Shown in pieces: positions 49,768 to 62,328 of a DNA stretch of 64,000 bases (the first letter of the stretch is position 1; each line of letters begins with the position of its first letter). The DNA is from Phaeodactylum tricornutum CCAP 1055/1 (taxonomy: Eukaryota; Bacillariophyta; Bacillariophyceae; Surirellales; Neidiaceae). The position numbers were made by a program, and so were the translations under genes. A model generated the notes under the pieces. It searched no databases and was not told where the DNA came from. It saw only the letters and a list, made by a program, of their open reading frames with translations. The DNA lies in NCBI RefSeq assembly GCF_000150955.2, contig NC_011676.1, positions 268,419 to 332,418 of the forward strand. Direction: 5' to 3'.

Positions 49768-52700
49768 CTACATCGGCTTGGTATTACGACAACTCAAAAA
49801 CCTGTGCCCTGTCAAAAGCCCTTGTTCCCCTACTAAAGGTGGTCTTTCATCAGGGTTCCTTCGTAGACAACTCTGCATTACATCTATGGCACTTTCGTCG
49901 ACACAGAATGGAAAACTGATTTTGTGCTCTGGATTTACGATAGCTTGCAGCTTCTGTATCATATGCAGCTCAGCAAATGGAGTTCGCCCATATATCATTT
50001 GATATAATATGCAACCTAGTGACCATATGTCAGACGCCTAAGCGAATAAGATCCAAATCGTGTGAGACCAAAATGTTGCCAAAAATCGCATGGAATACAT
50101 TGGCGTAGCTTACCCGTCCCGTTTTTATTCGTGTTCCACTATTTCCTGTCCCGGTATCCAAAATCGCTTCAGGCGACATATAGTTAAGTGTACCAATCTG
50201 ACTTTCCCGGTAGATGTTAGTTGTATCGTCGTTCTGAATAGCCTTAGCGATTCCAAAATCGATAAGTTTCAGTGTGCCTCGTACAAATAGGAAATTCGCA
50301 GGTTTCAAATCTCCATGGATGATTCGCTCTTCGTGGATGCAGTGCACTGCACTTAGCATCTGTTGCCATGTCAAACGTATAAAATTCATATTGAGAGTCC
50401 GCTTGTTATCTCCACAAGAACCGTTAGTCTGTGCTGCTGCTTGCTGTTGAAGAACGTGGTTTAGATCGACTTCGCCGACTTCCATTACTAAAAAGATAGC
50501 GTGGCGCTGAAGATCCACTTCGCTATCTAGTAATTGAATGATCGCAGGATTGTCTCGAAGGCGCTTTAGTAAAGCAATTTCATTCGAATATCCGGCTATG
50601 GCCTTCTCGTCCATACCACTAAGTTTGACCTTCTTGATGGCGTAGACAGAGCAGTTCTTAGACAGCGCCCTGTATACTTTACAGGAGCCACCCTTTCCGA
50701 TGACACCCAACTTCGCATAAGGGATTCCGTTCACTCGGAGCATGTTGTCTTCGCTTACTAAAGGCAGAAAGTCCGGATTGACTTTTGCTATTGAAGGCGA
50801 CGCGAGCAATGACTTCTCCTCATGTAGAAGACTTGATGGAAGCTGCTGTTTCCCGGGACAGCTTGTTATATCTTTCCCGTTGTCTTTGGTGTGGCTTTGA
50901 TTCGTGTCGTGACCATGGCACGAGACGGTATTATTGGATGGATTTAATTCCCCTGATGCATTTGAGGAGCAAGATGTTGCTTCTTCGGTTTCTTTACATG
51001 GCAAAGAATTGATGGCTTTCGATGACGGCGATTGAACTCGTCCAGTTTTCTTTGTCGGATCCCATTCCCACATGTAAGTAAGATCTGACTTTGTCATTTT
51101 TGGTGCTTTCAGGGTACACTGTTTCCCCGAAGGTGCTGCAGTGTCGTTGTCCGATCCACTATCCTCATCTAGAGGTTGACTTGGATCAACGCGTTGTACC
51201 TTTCCTAGCCCTATACGAGCCAGACGGGGAGTCTTGGAAAGTAATAAAGGTGGTCTTCGAGTCTTCACTTTTCCGATGGATTGCTGCTCTGTGACTTTGG
51301 CATATTTGGTCTTTAAGGTTGTCCGACGGGGCGTAATATCAACATCTTTTAACTGCACTTTTCGAAATACCTGCACTTTTCGAAATGGCGAAATTGGAAT
51401 TTTGAGAAAGCATATCTTCTCTATTACTGTTCTGCGTTTGCTTGCTTGCTTCGCCACTTCCATCGACTTTTGCTCCCTCAATTCGTTGTGGCAATTCCGT
51501 TTGCGAGTGTGCGACTTCGTGAGACTCTTTGTTTACCGATGCACTGATTGCGAGCGATATACTTTTATTTACCACGGATGGTAACGGTTCAGTAACCCTA
51601 GGTACATCCTGTGGAACAGTGCTCTGTCTAGGCAATGGTGCCAACTGAAACCGAATCGAGTCTTTGCTATGATTGAACATGGCTGTCGACGTACCGTCCG
51701 GTCCAAGCAACATGTTGCCAACGTCGGTGTTGTCGTCAGGGGGTGATTCTCCTTTTTTCGTTAGTCTGTTCATAATCAAATCTTTCTGGCAGGTGTGATA
51801 CACATTCACAAAACCAGATTCAGTCTTCCGCCGTTTCGGTGATACCAACGGCTCTAGCCTGCGCTTGTTTGGAGACTTTTGCTGTTGTAAGATAGTCAGA
51901 GATTTCAGCTCAAGCATTGCTTCCTCCAGATCGGACCGGGGCTCCGCTTGCTTTTGAATGCCGGTTTGCAAGGCATCGAAGGCTTCGTCAATGTTAGCGT
52001 TTCTCCTTTCTAGTTCGGCGATTGCTAGATAGAGGGTGGACTGTCGCTCTCCGAGTTTAAGATTTCGAATATGTCGTAACGTCAAGCGTGCTTCTTTCTC
52101 TGTTCCATACAGTGTCTGCATCTTTGCATACGAGAGCCAAACGTTGAAGACGGCGAGTCCTTTTTCAGGGGGGAAGTCAGCCGCAAAACGTGAGGTTGCT
52201 CGACGATGTATTCGAATCAAATCCGGCCCTGCAAAGAATGCCACAACAGTGAGTAACGAATCAAAATCCAAGTGAGTTGCTGTCTAACTTATTTACCAAT
52301 CGTACCGCGGTTTGATGCACCTGCGTGTTGGCTCCTTGCGGCTTCCAGGACCCGGTTCCAAGCCTCGGGATCGTCAGCGGCGCTTCCATCCACTACTTGA
52401 CGACAAAGTCGCCAATACTCTGCGGAACTGTTTTGGTCGAGTCCAAAAAACGTTTCCATTGTTTCTCCATACCGTAAGATACCTCGGCGGCGACCAGCGC
52501 GGCCGCTACCGCTGCTAGCCATGGCATGCGACATGAATGACGGACTGGTCGCAGCTTTGGAGTTGGAAAGCGGTGTACCCAATTTTCTGTGCCGAGCTTC
52601 GGAAGGCGACGATTCAGAAAGTTTCCGGGACGCTGGAGGTGGTAAAAGCGATACAGTCCCAAGTGAACGCGGTTTGAAGACGGTTGGATGGGACGGCAAC

Positions 52701-52945
52701 CCGAGGTGCGCTTCGGCAACAGTAACTCCCTCATGTTTTTCGGACGCGTGTCGCGAAGAATTCGGGCTCACGTTATGCCCGTTTTCTTTGTCCCGAGATA
52801 GCATACGAGGTATACTGGGGAATGTTGGTGGTGGTCGCTTCTCGGAATCACATGAAGCCAAAGAGGGGGATGAATTCGTCCCCGCCATGGTCCGTTTTTG
52901 CTGGCAGCCTGTGCGGACGGGTTCGCCGCTCTTGTTGCATGTCAT
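49768..52945 (-). CDS. MPS1: Spindle-checkpoint dual-specificity kinase MPS1/TTK
   Basis: Four exons on the minus strand: 52945-52297, 52228-51537 (donor uncertain, 51573 also fits), 51370-50114 and 50037-49768; introns 68, about 166 or 202, and 76 bp; phases agree and total 955 (or 943) residues. The first exon is disordered. Exon 2 begins with a TPR domain of the BUB1/MPS1 type (VWLSYAKMQTLYGTEKEARL, then LYLAIAELERRNANIDEAFD), used for kinetochore binding. The kinase domain has GKGGSCKVY (glycine loop), a VAIK-like YAIKKV lysine, HGDLKPANF, DFG in LIDFGIAKA, GTLNYMSPEA, and the C-lobe SDIWSLGCILYQMIYGRTPF, all close to animal TTK. MPS1 delays anaphase until chromosomes are attached. The last exon ends with LLTGHRFL, the usual kinase end. 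Confidence 0.9.
51353..51388 (-). repeat. 18-bp tandem repeat creating twin splice acceptors
   Basis: On the minus strand, TTTCGAAAAGTGCAG occurs twice in tandem (period 18) at the start of MPS1 exon 3. Either GTGCAG can serve as acceptor and both keep frame, adding or removing six residues (VFRKVQ). See findings. Confidence 0.6.
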
Positions 52946-53276
52946 CGGGTCTCCTCCAAATTTGAATTATAGTCTATGTCACAGCTTTCGTATTTCGGTT
53001 AAATGTTTTATCCGACAGTTGCTCTCTCTAGCTCTTTTCTGTCGTAAGAGTTAGGAACGTGCGAAAGGACAGACATTTTGGGCGACTCACATTACGGGAC
53101 TGCATCTTCCGAGAGACCCGTGATTCGCTGGTTTTTGCGCGAAGCTTCGCGGAGAAGTCGCACATCACGAAGCACGACGGATCGCGCAGCAATCGTAGAG
53201 CCGACGCGAAAGGCCTCGTGTAAAAAAAAAGAAACATATTTTTCAGCCTCTCACCGTACCACTGCCATCCTCTATC
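52946..53276. other. Head-to-head promoter region, MPS1 and HECT ligase
   Basis: 331 bp between divergent starts. It holds the 14-bp perfect palindrome at 53138-53151 preceded by TTTTTG, and an A-rich run. The TCACWGTCA motif was not seen here. Confidence 0.5.
53138..53151. promoter_or_regulatory. Palindrome CGCGAAGCTTCGCG, E2F-like half-sites
   Basis: Perfect 14-bp palindrome preceded by TTTTTG, so TTTTTGCGCGAAG reads like a loose E2F/DP site. It lies 193 bp upstream of MPS1 and 139 bp upstream of the HECT gene. MPS1-like kinases are often cell-cycle regulated, so E2F control is an inference worth testing. Confidence 0.3.
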
Positions 53277-56200
53277 ATGGAGGGGGAAGGGAGACGCTGG
53301 ACCTGCGAGGCATGTGGGTGCAATACGAATCAAGCTGCGATCACGGCCTGCTCAATCTGTGGAACATCCAACAACTCTGGAGGTAGGTTTGCGTCGCGGA
53401 ACATGCGATCCGGAGTCTACTGATTGCCGTAGAATTGTACGAGCATGAAAGAACTTTTGAAGCCTTTGGGTTCCCGTAACTCGAAAGAGCCGCCCATACG
53501 AACAAGGCTACAGATCTAGTACTTTCACTGTCGTTACCTGTGGCCGGTGCTCGTGCTCGAAAGGCTTGCTCTGCTTTTGATTCCGTCATGGTAGCTCATC
53601 GACACTTCGTTGAGCATCCTTTTCGCATGTTGGAGTCTGGAGTTTACTTATTGACATTTCTGTGATGTCTCTCCCACGTCGGGGACTAAGTATCGATTCG
53701 TTTAGGAAAGGTTCTACGAAATTGTGTGGCAAGCAACATTATGTACCTATTCAGTCCGACTTTTTGAGACTCGCATTTTTGTTGCAGATTTATATTTTGC
53801 TCAAAACCGTCTGTTTGTTTGCTTCTTACAGGACCTACTGGTCTACCGCGTGGCGGAGCAGCCTTCGCAGCACGGGCTGGATGGTTTGCTCGCGGACTCG
53901 GCGGTGTTCGTCGCGGAATCATGGATAGTGATACGGGAAACGAAGAAGACGATTTATGGGAAAGCGTCGTGGACGGCGCAGTGGATAGGGCCGGAGACGA
54001 CCAAGAGAACGCAATGGAATCGCTCGCTATGGATATATCGGGGTTGGCTGCGCGTAGTCGATTGGAAGCCGATGCAGGTGCTTTCGACAACTCCAGTCGA
54101 CAGCGCTTTTTGGAAGCCAGTAGGGCATTTTCTTCCGATCGAGATGCTCCACCAGTAAATCCAGAGGACTTGATGCGCATTGCCACAGAGAATGCTCCAA
54201 AGTACCAACCTCAATGGGCCACTTTAGCTCAGATGGCACCACGTGCCAGAGCCGGAAATGGTATTGAGGTGGTGGAGGACGAGCACCGGAACGTAGCTCA
54301 TTTGCCTGATGGCGTTGGCGAAGGTCTTGCTATCCGTACCTCCAATCCCCTGCCTTATCGAGAAACATTCGGTACAGACACAGAATCTAGTACAGAGCCA
54401 AAACGATCCTTTGGCTTTCGGGTGGCATTTGACCATCCACACTGTGAGGCCGGAGGAAATATGGGTGGCTGCCATTTGGTCGGCGTAACAACACCCGCTT
54501 TTACCTCTTACGGTGAGTCCAAAGCATTGCATCACACACCGTACTTTTGGGGGATGGAAGATAGTGGTAAAAAGTACGAGGGATCCCGCTACGGTCAATC
54601 GCGTCGAGGCAGTCGAAGGTTGGCGACGAGCAACTATTCCGTTCAGCTTGGACCTCAAGAAGCTTCAATGAATGCCGCAAACGTTTTGTTCGGTTCCCGT
54701 GATGTTGTTACTGTCATTTGCGATTTGGACTCCCGAACGCTGACATACTGGCGGAACAAAGTACCTCTTGGGACACTTGTCACAAACTTACCGCGAGGTG
54801 GAAACCTCTTTCCTGTTGCTGTCCCGTTCAATTGCGGTGTGACGGTGGCCATAACCGGAATGGGTGGAGATCCTCTACCACTGTAAGTTTGTTGCGCGGA
54901 CAATTTTGAATGTTCTTCCTGATACAATTGTTCTCACAGATTGTGGAAAGACTACAAAACGTTTCTAGTGATTGGCAAAATAAAGTCCTTTTAAAGGAGG
55001 AAAATATTCGTGCTGAGCTAAAGGCTCGGAGATTGATACTCTTCGACGAAAGAAGGCTCTCAGAAAAGGTGGTAAACATTTTGAAATCTATATTTTCCAT
55101 GTACGAAAGGTATAACGCAAACGACCATGGGATGGAGGAAACAGGGCTTGGTCTGGAATATACGGCAGCGGCTCGTCTTTGGTACAGGTGTGGGTTACGG
55201 CTTGCTAATCTTGATTCCCTTATGGGTCCTCGTTACACGAACCGTAAGGTAGTCTTTCAAGATTTTTTTGAGCTAGTGGAAAAGGTTGTTGCCGAAGATT
55301 ACGTGGTAGCTCCATCGGTATTTTCTTTCAAAGAAAGGAGCGACGCTTTTTGCCAAGTAAGTTTATGTGGAAGCGTATATTTCTCGCACCCAAAAAGTCG
55401 TCTGACCACCTTTTGGAACAGATTGGAGATAAAGTCCAACTTGTTGAGGATTTCGAAAAATATCTCGATGAACCTGGCGGACCACTTCGTCCTGGCGAGA
55501 GAGGAATAGTTGTCCAAGTACAGGAGGGGCTTAATGGATGCCGGTAAGAAACTTTCTGTGTTTGCTGGAAAGTTCCTGTCGATTAGAAGCTGACCTTTTG
55601 AGTTTGTTAAGGCGCTCGATACGGGTTTTGCACAATGGCCGAAGGTGGTGGTACCCTCCAAAAGCAATTGTGTCGGAGCGATCAGGACTCGTCGAGTCGC
55701 CGGCTGTATGGTTTCTTCGCCGAATTTTTCGATCACACGGCTACGACCTTCTGACATTAGAATCGTTATCGGGTAAGCCGATTGATCCTTCATTTTGTGA
55801 GGTAGGTGACTTTGTCATACCCAAAAAGTCAGTAAAAAACGAAAAGTTTTTACCATCTAGTGCACTGGAGAAACCTTTTGCCCGCATTGCAGGAGACACA
55901 CCCTTGGGACTCTCAACGTGGACTTCGCTAAGAGCTGACCCAGGATCGGTGACCGTTGAGTTTGTAGAAAGGAGATTTGGAGAGTCTGTTGGCACAAACC
56001 CAACGGATCCATCAGGAGCAACTTGTGTCAGAAAAATTCGTTCATCAAAACTCATGTACGGTGACTGGTCAATCGCGGAGTCTAAATTCCAAGACACTTC
56101 AGTGCTCACCTATGAGGTAGATTCCTGCTGTGGTGAGCAGGATTCTTGCTTCACTAATAATGCAACGATAAGTGGTAAGGCTCATGCAGAAATTGCTGGG

Positions 56201-59200
56201 TTGGCTCGTTTGGAAAAGCCTGCGATCGAGGCTGTTTTAAGAGAGTGCAAGAGGAGCTCAGAGACTCTGTCTAGCCTTTTTTCGAACGGTCTTCCAGATG
56301 CCCTTCTAAAAGCAATCGATTCCGCCGAACGGCAAATGAATAGTCTTGAACCAAGGGAGGACCTGGCAGAGCGTATTTCTGCTGTGGGATGTCTGGTGAT
56401 GTACTTGGCTAACCAATTTTTCAAGGAACCCCATATCGACACAGCCAATTCGCTTGCTAAACTGAGTGGTGATTCGAGAAAATCAGATTCTTTCCGAAGC
56501 CATTCGTCGCACATAACCCCGGATCAGTTTGGGCAGATACATTTAAACGCGCCTATACAACAAGAAGACAGTCACGATGGACCAAGACTTAGTGTTTCGC
56601 TCCAGCAGAGAAGGAACGTTTTGCTGTCACTAATGTCTAGAGCTCGCGGAAGCAACCCGAGCTACTTGAGCGAGATGCTGGAGCAAGGCAATCAGAGCAT
56701 GGCTCGAGAACTGGCAATGGGTCAAATTCCGCCCCCTTTTGGCTCGGTACGTGATCTACAGCCGTTCGGCTTCGGTCCCGCAAGACATGTAGAGGATGGC
56801 GCCTGGGATTTAGCTGCCAATTTAACAAGAGGTAATGAACACGACCGACTCGAAAATTCAAATTGCTCTGGTGGTGAAGATAATAGCGGTGTGGCGGAAG
56901 CCTCTCGACCGTGTAAAGCGTCGTGTTCACCTATGTTCCTGGATTCTGTCCTTCGATGCCGAGGCGAGACCAGCGCTGGAAACCCAATTTCAGAGAAAGG
57001 AAGTGGAGCCAGTCAGTGTCTGTTTGCCAGTCACCTGATATCAAAGGGGCTTCTTACAGGCGATCTTGCATGGGTTAAGGCTGAAACAGAAGCAGAGGCC
57101 AAAAAGAGTCATTCTGCTTCGCTACAACGGACATCGACAATCTCTAGATACCTAGTCGATGAAGAAGGTACCCCGATATTGCGTTTAGCAATAGTGCTTG
57201 GGTGCTCACCTCCATTGCTCGGTCATCTCGTATCTTGTGGGGCCTTTGTCGGTGTAGAGGAAATGCGAAGAGCAGCGGAAACTGGGCAATCCCAGGTTCT
57301 CGCATATCTGATGCGGTATCATCCCTTTCCAGAAGGCTTCGTTGACTTGGACATCTGTTCACCAGAGGTTCGTCGCGTTCTCTGTGATGCTAAGCGGCGC
57401 CAAGAAGAAATGAATGAAAAGATGAGAACCGACGGTGGAGATTTTATTACCAACCTTTTAGGGCGCCTTGTCATGGTTTGTTTGTCTGCTCGTCGGCATC
57501 AGAACGTCCGTCTAATCACTTGTAGCAGATCTATTGCTGACCTTTTGGCAGGAAACGTCCTTCTTCGAGCACTCCAACATGCTCAGACTCGCGAAAGCAG
57601 CCTTCGTGATAGTGAGCACAACGATGCTGAAGACCTGAGTGGCCGCTTCTCAGTAGAAGACACTTTCTCGGAAATGGCCTCCGCTCCAAATGGTCTGTTG
57701 GGCTCTGTGCCCCTCGCAGTCTTGCATCGTTGGCTAATGGGTGATTCAGGATGGTTGACTGTATTTCTTCAATTGATTGAAGATTTTCTTTGCTGTAAGG
57801 ACACGGCGGACATTGCGGCAGGCTTGAGCTTTTTATGCACACTGCTGGAACGGCTCCCAGGTTTGAGATCATCTCAAGAGCTACGTTTGTACGGCATGCA
57901 TGAGTTTGTTGTATTCCACGACACTTTGGCTTCAAAGCGCCTTGACAGTATCCTTGCAAGGCAACAGACGCAGTCATTAAAATGTATTGAGCACGAAGAA
58001 ATCATCGAAAGTACGCCTAACATTTCAAGGGATAATTCAAATTTTGTGGTTCTCTGCCCGAAGCGGCATTGTGCCGTTCTTCACATTACACGTCACGCTT
58101 CGTTTCGGTGCGATTTGTGTGGGAACGGGGTTGAGAGAGGAAGGCCTATGCACGGATGCAGAGAATGTGATTGGGACGCTTGTGGCGAGTGTATGGATAA
58201 AGCAGAGAGCGGGTTGGTTAAATGTCAAACTATAAGAGATCTTGCATCCACATGCCACAGGTTGCTGGGTGCAACAGAATCCACGGTTGAGAAGCATGAG
58301 GTTAGAGTCACTGATATCGATAATTTGGCGGAGAGGCTAGTCAAGAGGGACGTCACCGCTCTTAAGGACTTGGCAAAGATCCTCAACGCTCCAGGTGGAG
58401 TCTCATTTCATCAATTTCTCGTACATATTTTGCCAGCTCTCCACGTTGCATGCCTGGGCTGTTCAGATGACGCCGCCTTTGTCCGTTCGAGTCTAGATCG
58501 ACGCACAAAAAGAGCGCGTTTCATTGGATGCCCTTCAACATTATCCACCAAGTACACACCGCTGTTGCAGAAAGCTCCAAATAGAACGTTCTGCGAATGC
58601 TTTGCGCAGACTTTTTTTGGATCTGTTGCGCATGTGGGGAACGATGGAGATCGAGACCTCGACGAGGGTACTGCTATGGTTACCGACGTCGTTGAAGCAT
58701 CGGAGCTTGTACGGAGACTGCATCAAACAATCACTTTTCACGAAAGCATTCCCATAGTGCCTGGCTTCGTCGAGAAGCCAGGCCAATCGGGTTTTGGCAG
58801 CCAATTGCAGAGACTTAAGAAGCCGATCGAGATAGCGCTACTGCCATCGCATTTCGAAGGGACTGATCTTGAGCGCGATTGCGAAATTGGCGTGTTCGCT
58901 GAGCCTCTTGTTTCAATGGCGGATCTAGAGCTTCATGTTCTGCGGACCTACCCGTGTCGCCATCCACGCTATTCATCATTCTCTTCACGGTAAGTATCTG
59001 CCCAGCTTGCATTATTTGAATGTACAAGTGTGCTGATCATATTGTCCCTCCATTTAGTCTTGCTTTGGATAAGGCGATAATTGTTGAAAGACCAGTGTGC
59101 GAAGCGAATACAGACTGGAAAATTGCACAGATTGTGGGGTACGATGAGCGCATTGGAGCTCATTGCGTCCGCTATGCATCTAAGCCAAAGCAAGGACCAC

Positions 59201-62200
59201 TTGGCTGTTCGCTACGATTGCATCAAGCCAATCTAAGTGATCTCTTGGAGTTCGAATATGATGGCGACGAAATTAAACTGGTCCTGGCAGCTCGGGAATA
59301 CTTTATTCTTCACAGACCTTGCGTGCTTGCCACCAGGGTGCTCAGTCCCGAGATCTGTGAAGGAACGATTGTCGATGAAACCGAGATTTCATCCGATCAT
59401 ACGAAAGATCTGAAACGGTCGATTGGCAAGCGTGTCGAGAGCAATTGTATTTCAGGGGAACAATGGAAGATTTTCACGCTCGTTTCATCGGATAACAAAG
59501 ACAAGAACCCTCACGAATCGTATACACTAGTATCCGATGAAGGGGCTGTGTACTGTGGTGTTCGTGCGCATCGGATTCGTGTAGCGAAGACCGATGTAGG
59601 CAATGCCTACTCACACGGAAGGGTTGGGAACGCAATAGACGGGCGGGAAGCGCTGAATCAGGCGTTTCCTTTTTTGTCTACACGTCAACGAACTGACTTT
59701 GGAATCGAAAATGACAGTCAAAGCTTTGGTCCTGTGGTTGGCACTTTAAAAAGGAATTGGTCCGCGTTGTCGCTTGTAGATTCGATGCGTCCCATTGAAT
59801 TGAACTCCAGCCTTCAGACGACAAATACGTTCGAGACGACCCCTTCTGAGCTCGTCATTTGGAAATGCATTATTGGCATCACAGAATACCAAATTGCATC
59901 GTCACGCCGGGTAATTGAGCTTCCAACAAGACTCAAGGTAACATTTAGCCCCCACACGAAGCTCCCCGGAATCGACTTGGGAGAAAATGACACTACTATT
60001 ATTGCTGCGTTCCAAAAAATCCACGAGCGTCACCCGGCTATGCAGGAATGGCCCCTTGAGCAAGAATGCAAGCTCTTCTTTTCTATCCAGGAAATTGAGG
60101 CGTCTCCGTCGTCTTTTCTCGACAAAGAGTTACTGACATCAAAACACTTTGCTAGCCATGGAGCGACAGTTTCCGCAATAGACTCCCTTGTTGATGAAAC
60201 CTGGATAGGCGAGTCTACCAAGAGGCATCGAAATGCTAGCTCCGGATCTATCGAGTCTTTCTCTGACCCTCCGGGCTTGGGACTTTGCGCTGGCTTGGGT
60301 GATGCATGTGTCCAAACCATGGACTTGATTAGTGTTCTCGCGAGCTTTATTGGGATTAGAACCGGTCCGCTGGAGGAGGACGATCCGGACCTTTCTTCTT
60401 TGGCGAACACGACGTTGTCCAAAAAGCTCTCAGATCAACTAGACGACCCTATTTCCGTTGTCGGTGGCGCGCTTCCTGATTGGTGCACTCTCGCTCCATT
60501 CTACGCACCTCGTGTTTTCTCCTATACATCCCGTCGCATGCTTTTGGAGCGAGTTGCATTCGGCATATCGAGGGGTACATTGAAACAGCAGGAGGCAAAA
60601 GTGAATATAGGGCGGCTTCGACAACGAATGGCCGCTCTGCGAGGTCGAGCTGTAGAGCTTGTGGGGGAAGCGTTCTCTGGCGGCGCTGAAGACCCAACAG
60701 CCCTGCAGCTGCAAGCTGATGAACTCTATGGCATGGAGGAAGCTCTTGCTGCCCGCGTTCGTGCTGCTTTTAGATCTGCAAAATGGCAAGAGCACTCGCT
60801 TCAAGTTGCGAAAGCAGCCGTGCGTCGTGATTTTTTGTTAGCCGATGCGACGGTGGTCATGGAAAAGTACGCGAACGACGAGGCAATTTGCCGTCGAAGA
60901 CTGGAAGTCCGTTTTGAGGGAGAATCCGGCTTTGATGCTGCTGCTGGGGACGAGGCCGGAGTAACTCGAGGTTTTTACGCTGACGTGGCCGAAGCCTTGT
61001 TGTCTAGCGACGCCGTCGCTGGCGTGTTTTGTGCCACAAACTGTTCTGTTCCAGTCAATGCATTGCTTAAGACGCAGACTTGGGACATCGCAGCAATAGA
61101 ACGGGAATCACTTAAATTACCGCTGTGGATCCCGGATATGGATAGCGGGGGGCAAATTGTTATCCCTACCCCTCGATCCGACAAACGAAGCGGACTCGGT
61201 GTCTACCCTCGACCACTGCCAAAGTATCACCCCCAGATGCGCGAGGTTCTAAGTCGTTTTCGTTTCATTGGTCGGCTTTTTGCTGCAGCAATTCGAGACG
61301 GTTTCATGTTTCCCTTACCGTTGAGCTCAGCCTTTCTGAAACTCGTGCAGTACGGTAATGATACGACGATTTCGGAGAAAGATAATTCGTTTGTGTGTAC
61401 GCTGCTCACTTCAAGTGAGTTGCCCCGTCCTGGGTTTTTAGGTGGTGAGGTATATGCAGCTGAGGCACATATCTGCGAACGATTGGATCGGGTCGACAGA
61501 ATGGATCCTCCGTTGTCTCGTCTTGATCTGGAAAAGCAATACGACGAGATCGGGCGAGACCCAAACTTTGCCCGAGAGGCGTTGGGAAAATCGTACGAAT
61601 GCTCGTTTGAAGACTACTTTCAGGACCGCACCTTTGTCGATCCCCTTGATCCTACGCAAGGTGAAGATGCCGTCCCTCTTTGTCCTAATGGCTCGCAGAA
61701 ATCAGTGACTATCCGCAATGTGCGTGAGTGGGTTGACTTGGCCAAAATGTTTGTTCTGTACGAGGGTGTTATAGCCCAAGCGATGGCTTTTCGAGACGGC
61801 GTCAATGATTTTTTCAATCCCGACTATTTGCGTGTCTTCACTGCGGACGAACTCCAACGTGATGTATGCGGTGTTGGCGACAATGTGGACAACTGGAACG
61901 ATGCGACTGTCCGCAAACTGTTTAAACTCGATGGCGGCAAGGGTGCGGCGGAAGCGATGGTAGCGGTTGCAGCCATTGGAGGCGAAGGCGGAGCCGCAAT
62001 GTCAAGACGCTTTGGTCCAAGTTCTCCGACGATCCAGTTTTTGGTGCAGGCACTGTTAGAAGCCAAGCCTAAGCAGCGTCGACAGTTTTTGAGCTTTGTG
62101 ACTTCGATACCAATTGCCACTCCCGGACGTATTGAAGTCGTCCCCATTATATCGCCCAATGGTGAGTTTCTTCCCATGCAGGATCCTTCTTGTTTGCCAC

Positions 62201-62328
62201 GAGCCAATACGTGCGCGCGACGCTTGTATCTGCCCAAGTTTGAGACGTACGACACTTTTGCCCAAATCCTGTGGGCGGTGGTTCGGGAGGAATCGCACTT
62301 TAAAGGCTTTTACGAATGGCGAGGCTAG
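53277..62328 (+). CDS. Giant HECT-type E3 ubiquitin ligase (RanBP2-ZnF, SPRY, MIB/HERC2, ZZ, HECT)
   Basis: Six exons: 53277-53382, 53832-54882, 54969-55356, 55422-55543, 55612-58989, 59058-62328; all phases agree, giving 2771 residues. Domains in order: RanBP2-type zinc finger (W-T-C-E-A-C... C-S-I-C, about 8-28); a Gly/Arg-rich linker; SPRY/B30.2 (about 230-380, FGFRVAFDHPHCEAGG, ITGMGG); a MIB/HERC2-like SH3 module (GDKVQLVEDFEKYLDEPGG, about 520-575); an ankyrin-like stretch (about 1065-1130); a ZZ zinc finger (CDLCGNGVERGRPMHGC, about 1385-1415); and a C-terminal HECT domain (from about 2280) whose active Cys2734 is in LPRANTCARRLYLP. HECT ligases form a ubiquitin thioester on this Cys. 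Exon 3 needs the TTTCTAG acceptor at 54968 to keep frame; the stronger-looking CACAG before it would not. The 449-bp first intron is long for this genome. Confidence 0.87.

Noticed and set aside
53341-53589. Minus-strand 82-codon frame inside intron 1 of the HECT gene
   Set aside because: It begins with ATG but overlaps exon 1 of the HECT gene in antisense, has no motif and no plausible continuation; treated as chance.
54883-54941. Stronger-looking CACAG acceptor for HECT exon 3
   Set aside because: Joining there shifts the frame and meets a stop within about 20 codons, so the TTTCTAG acceptor at 54968 was chosen.
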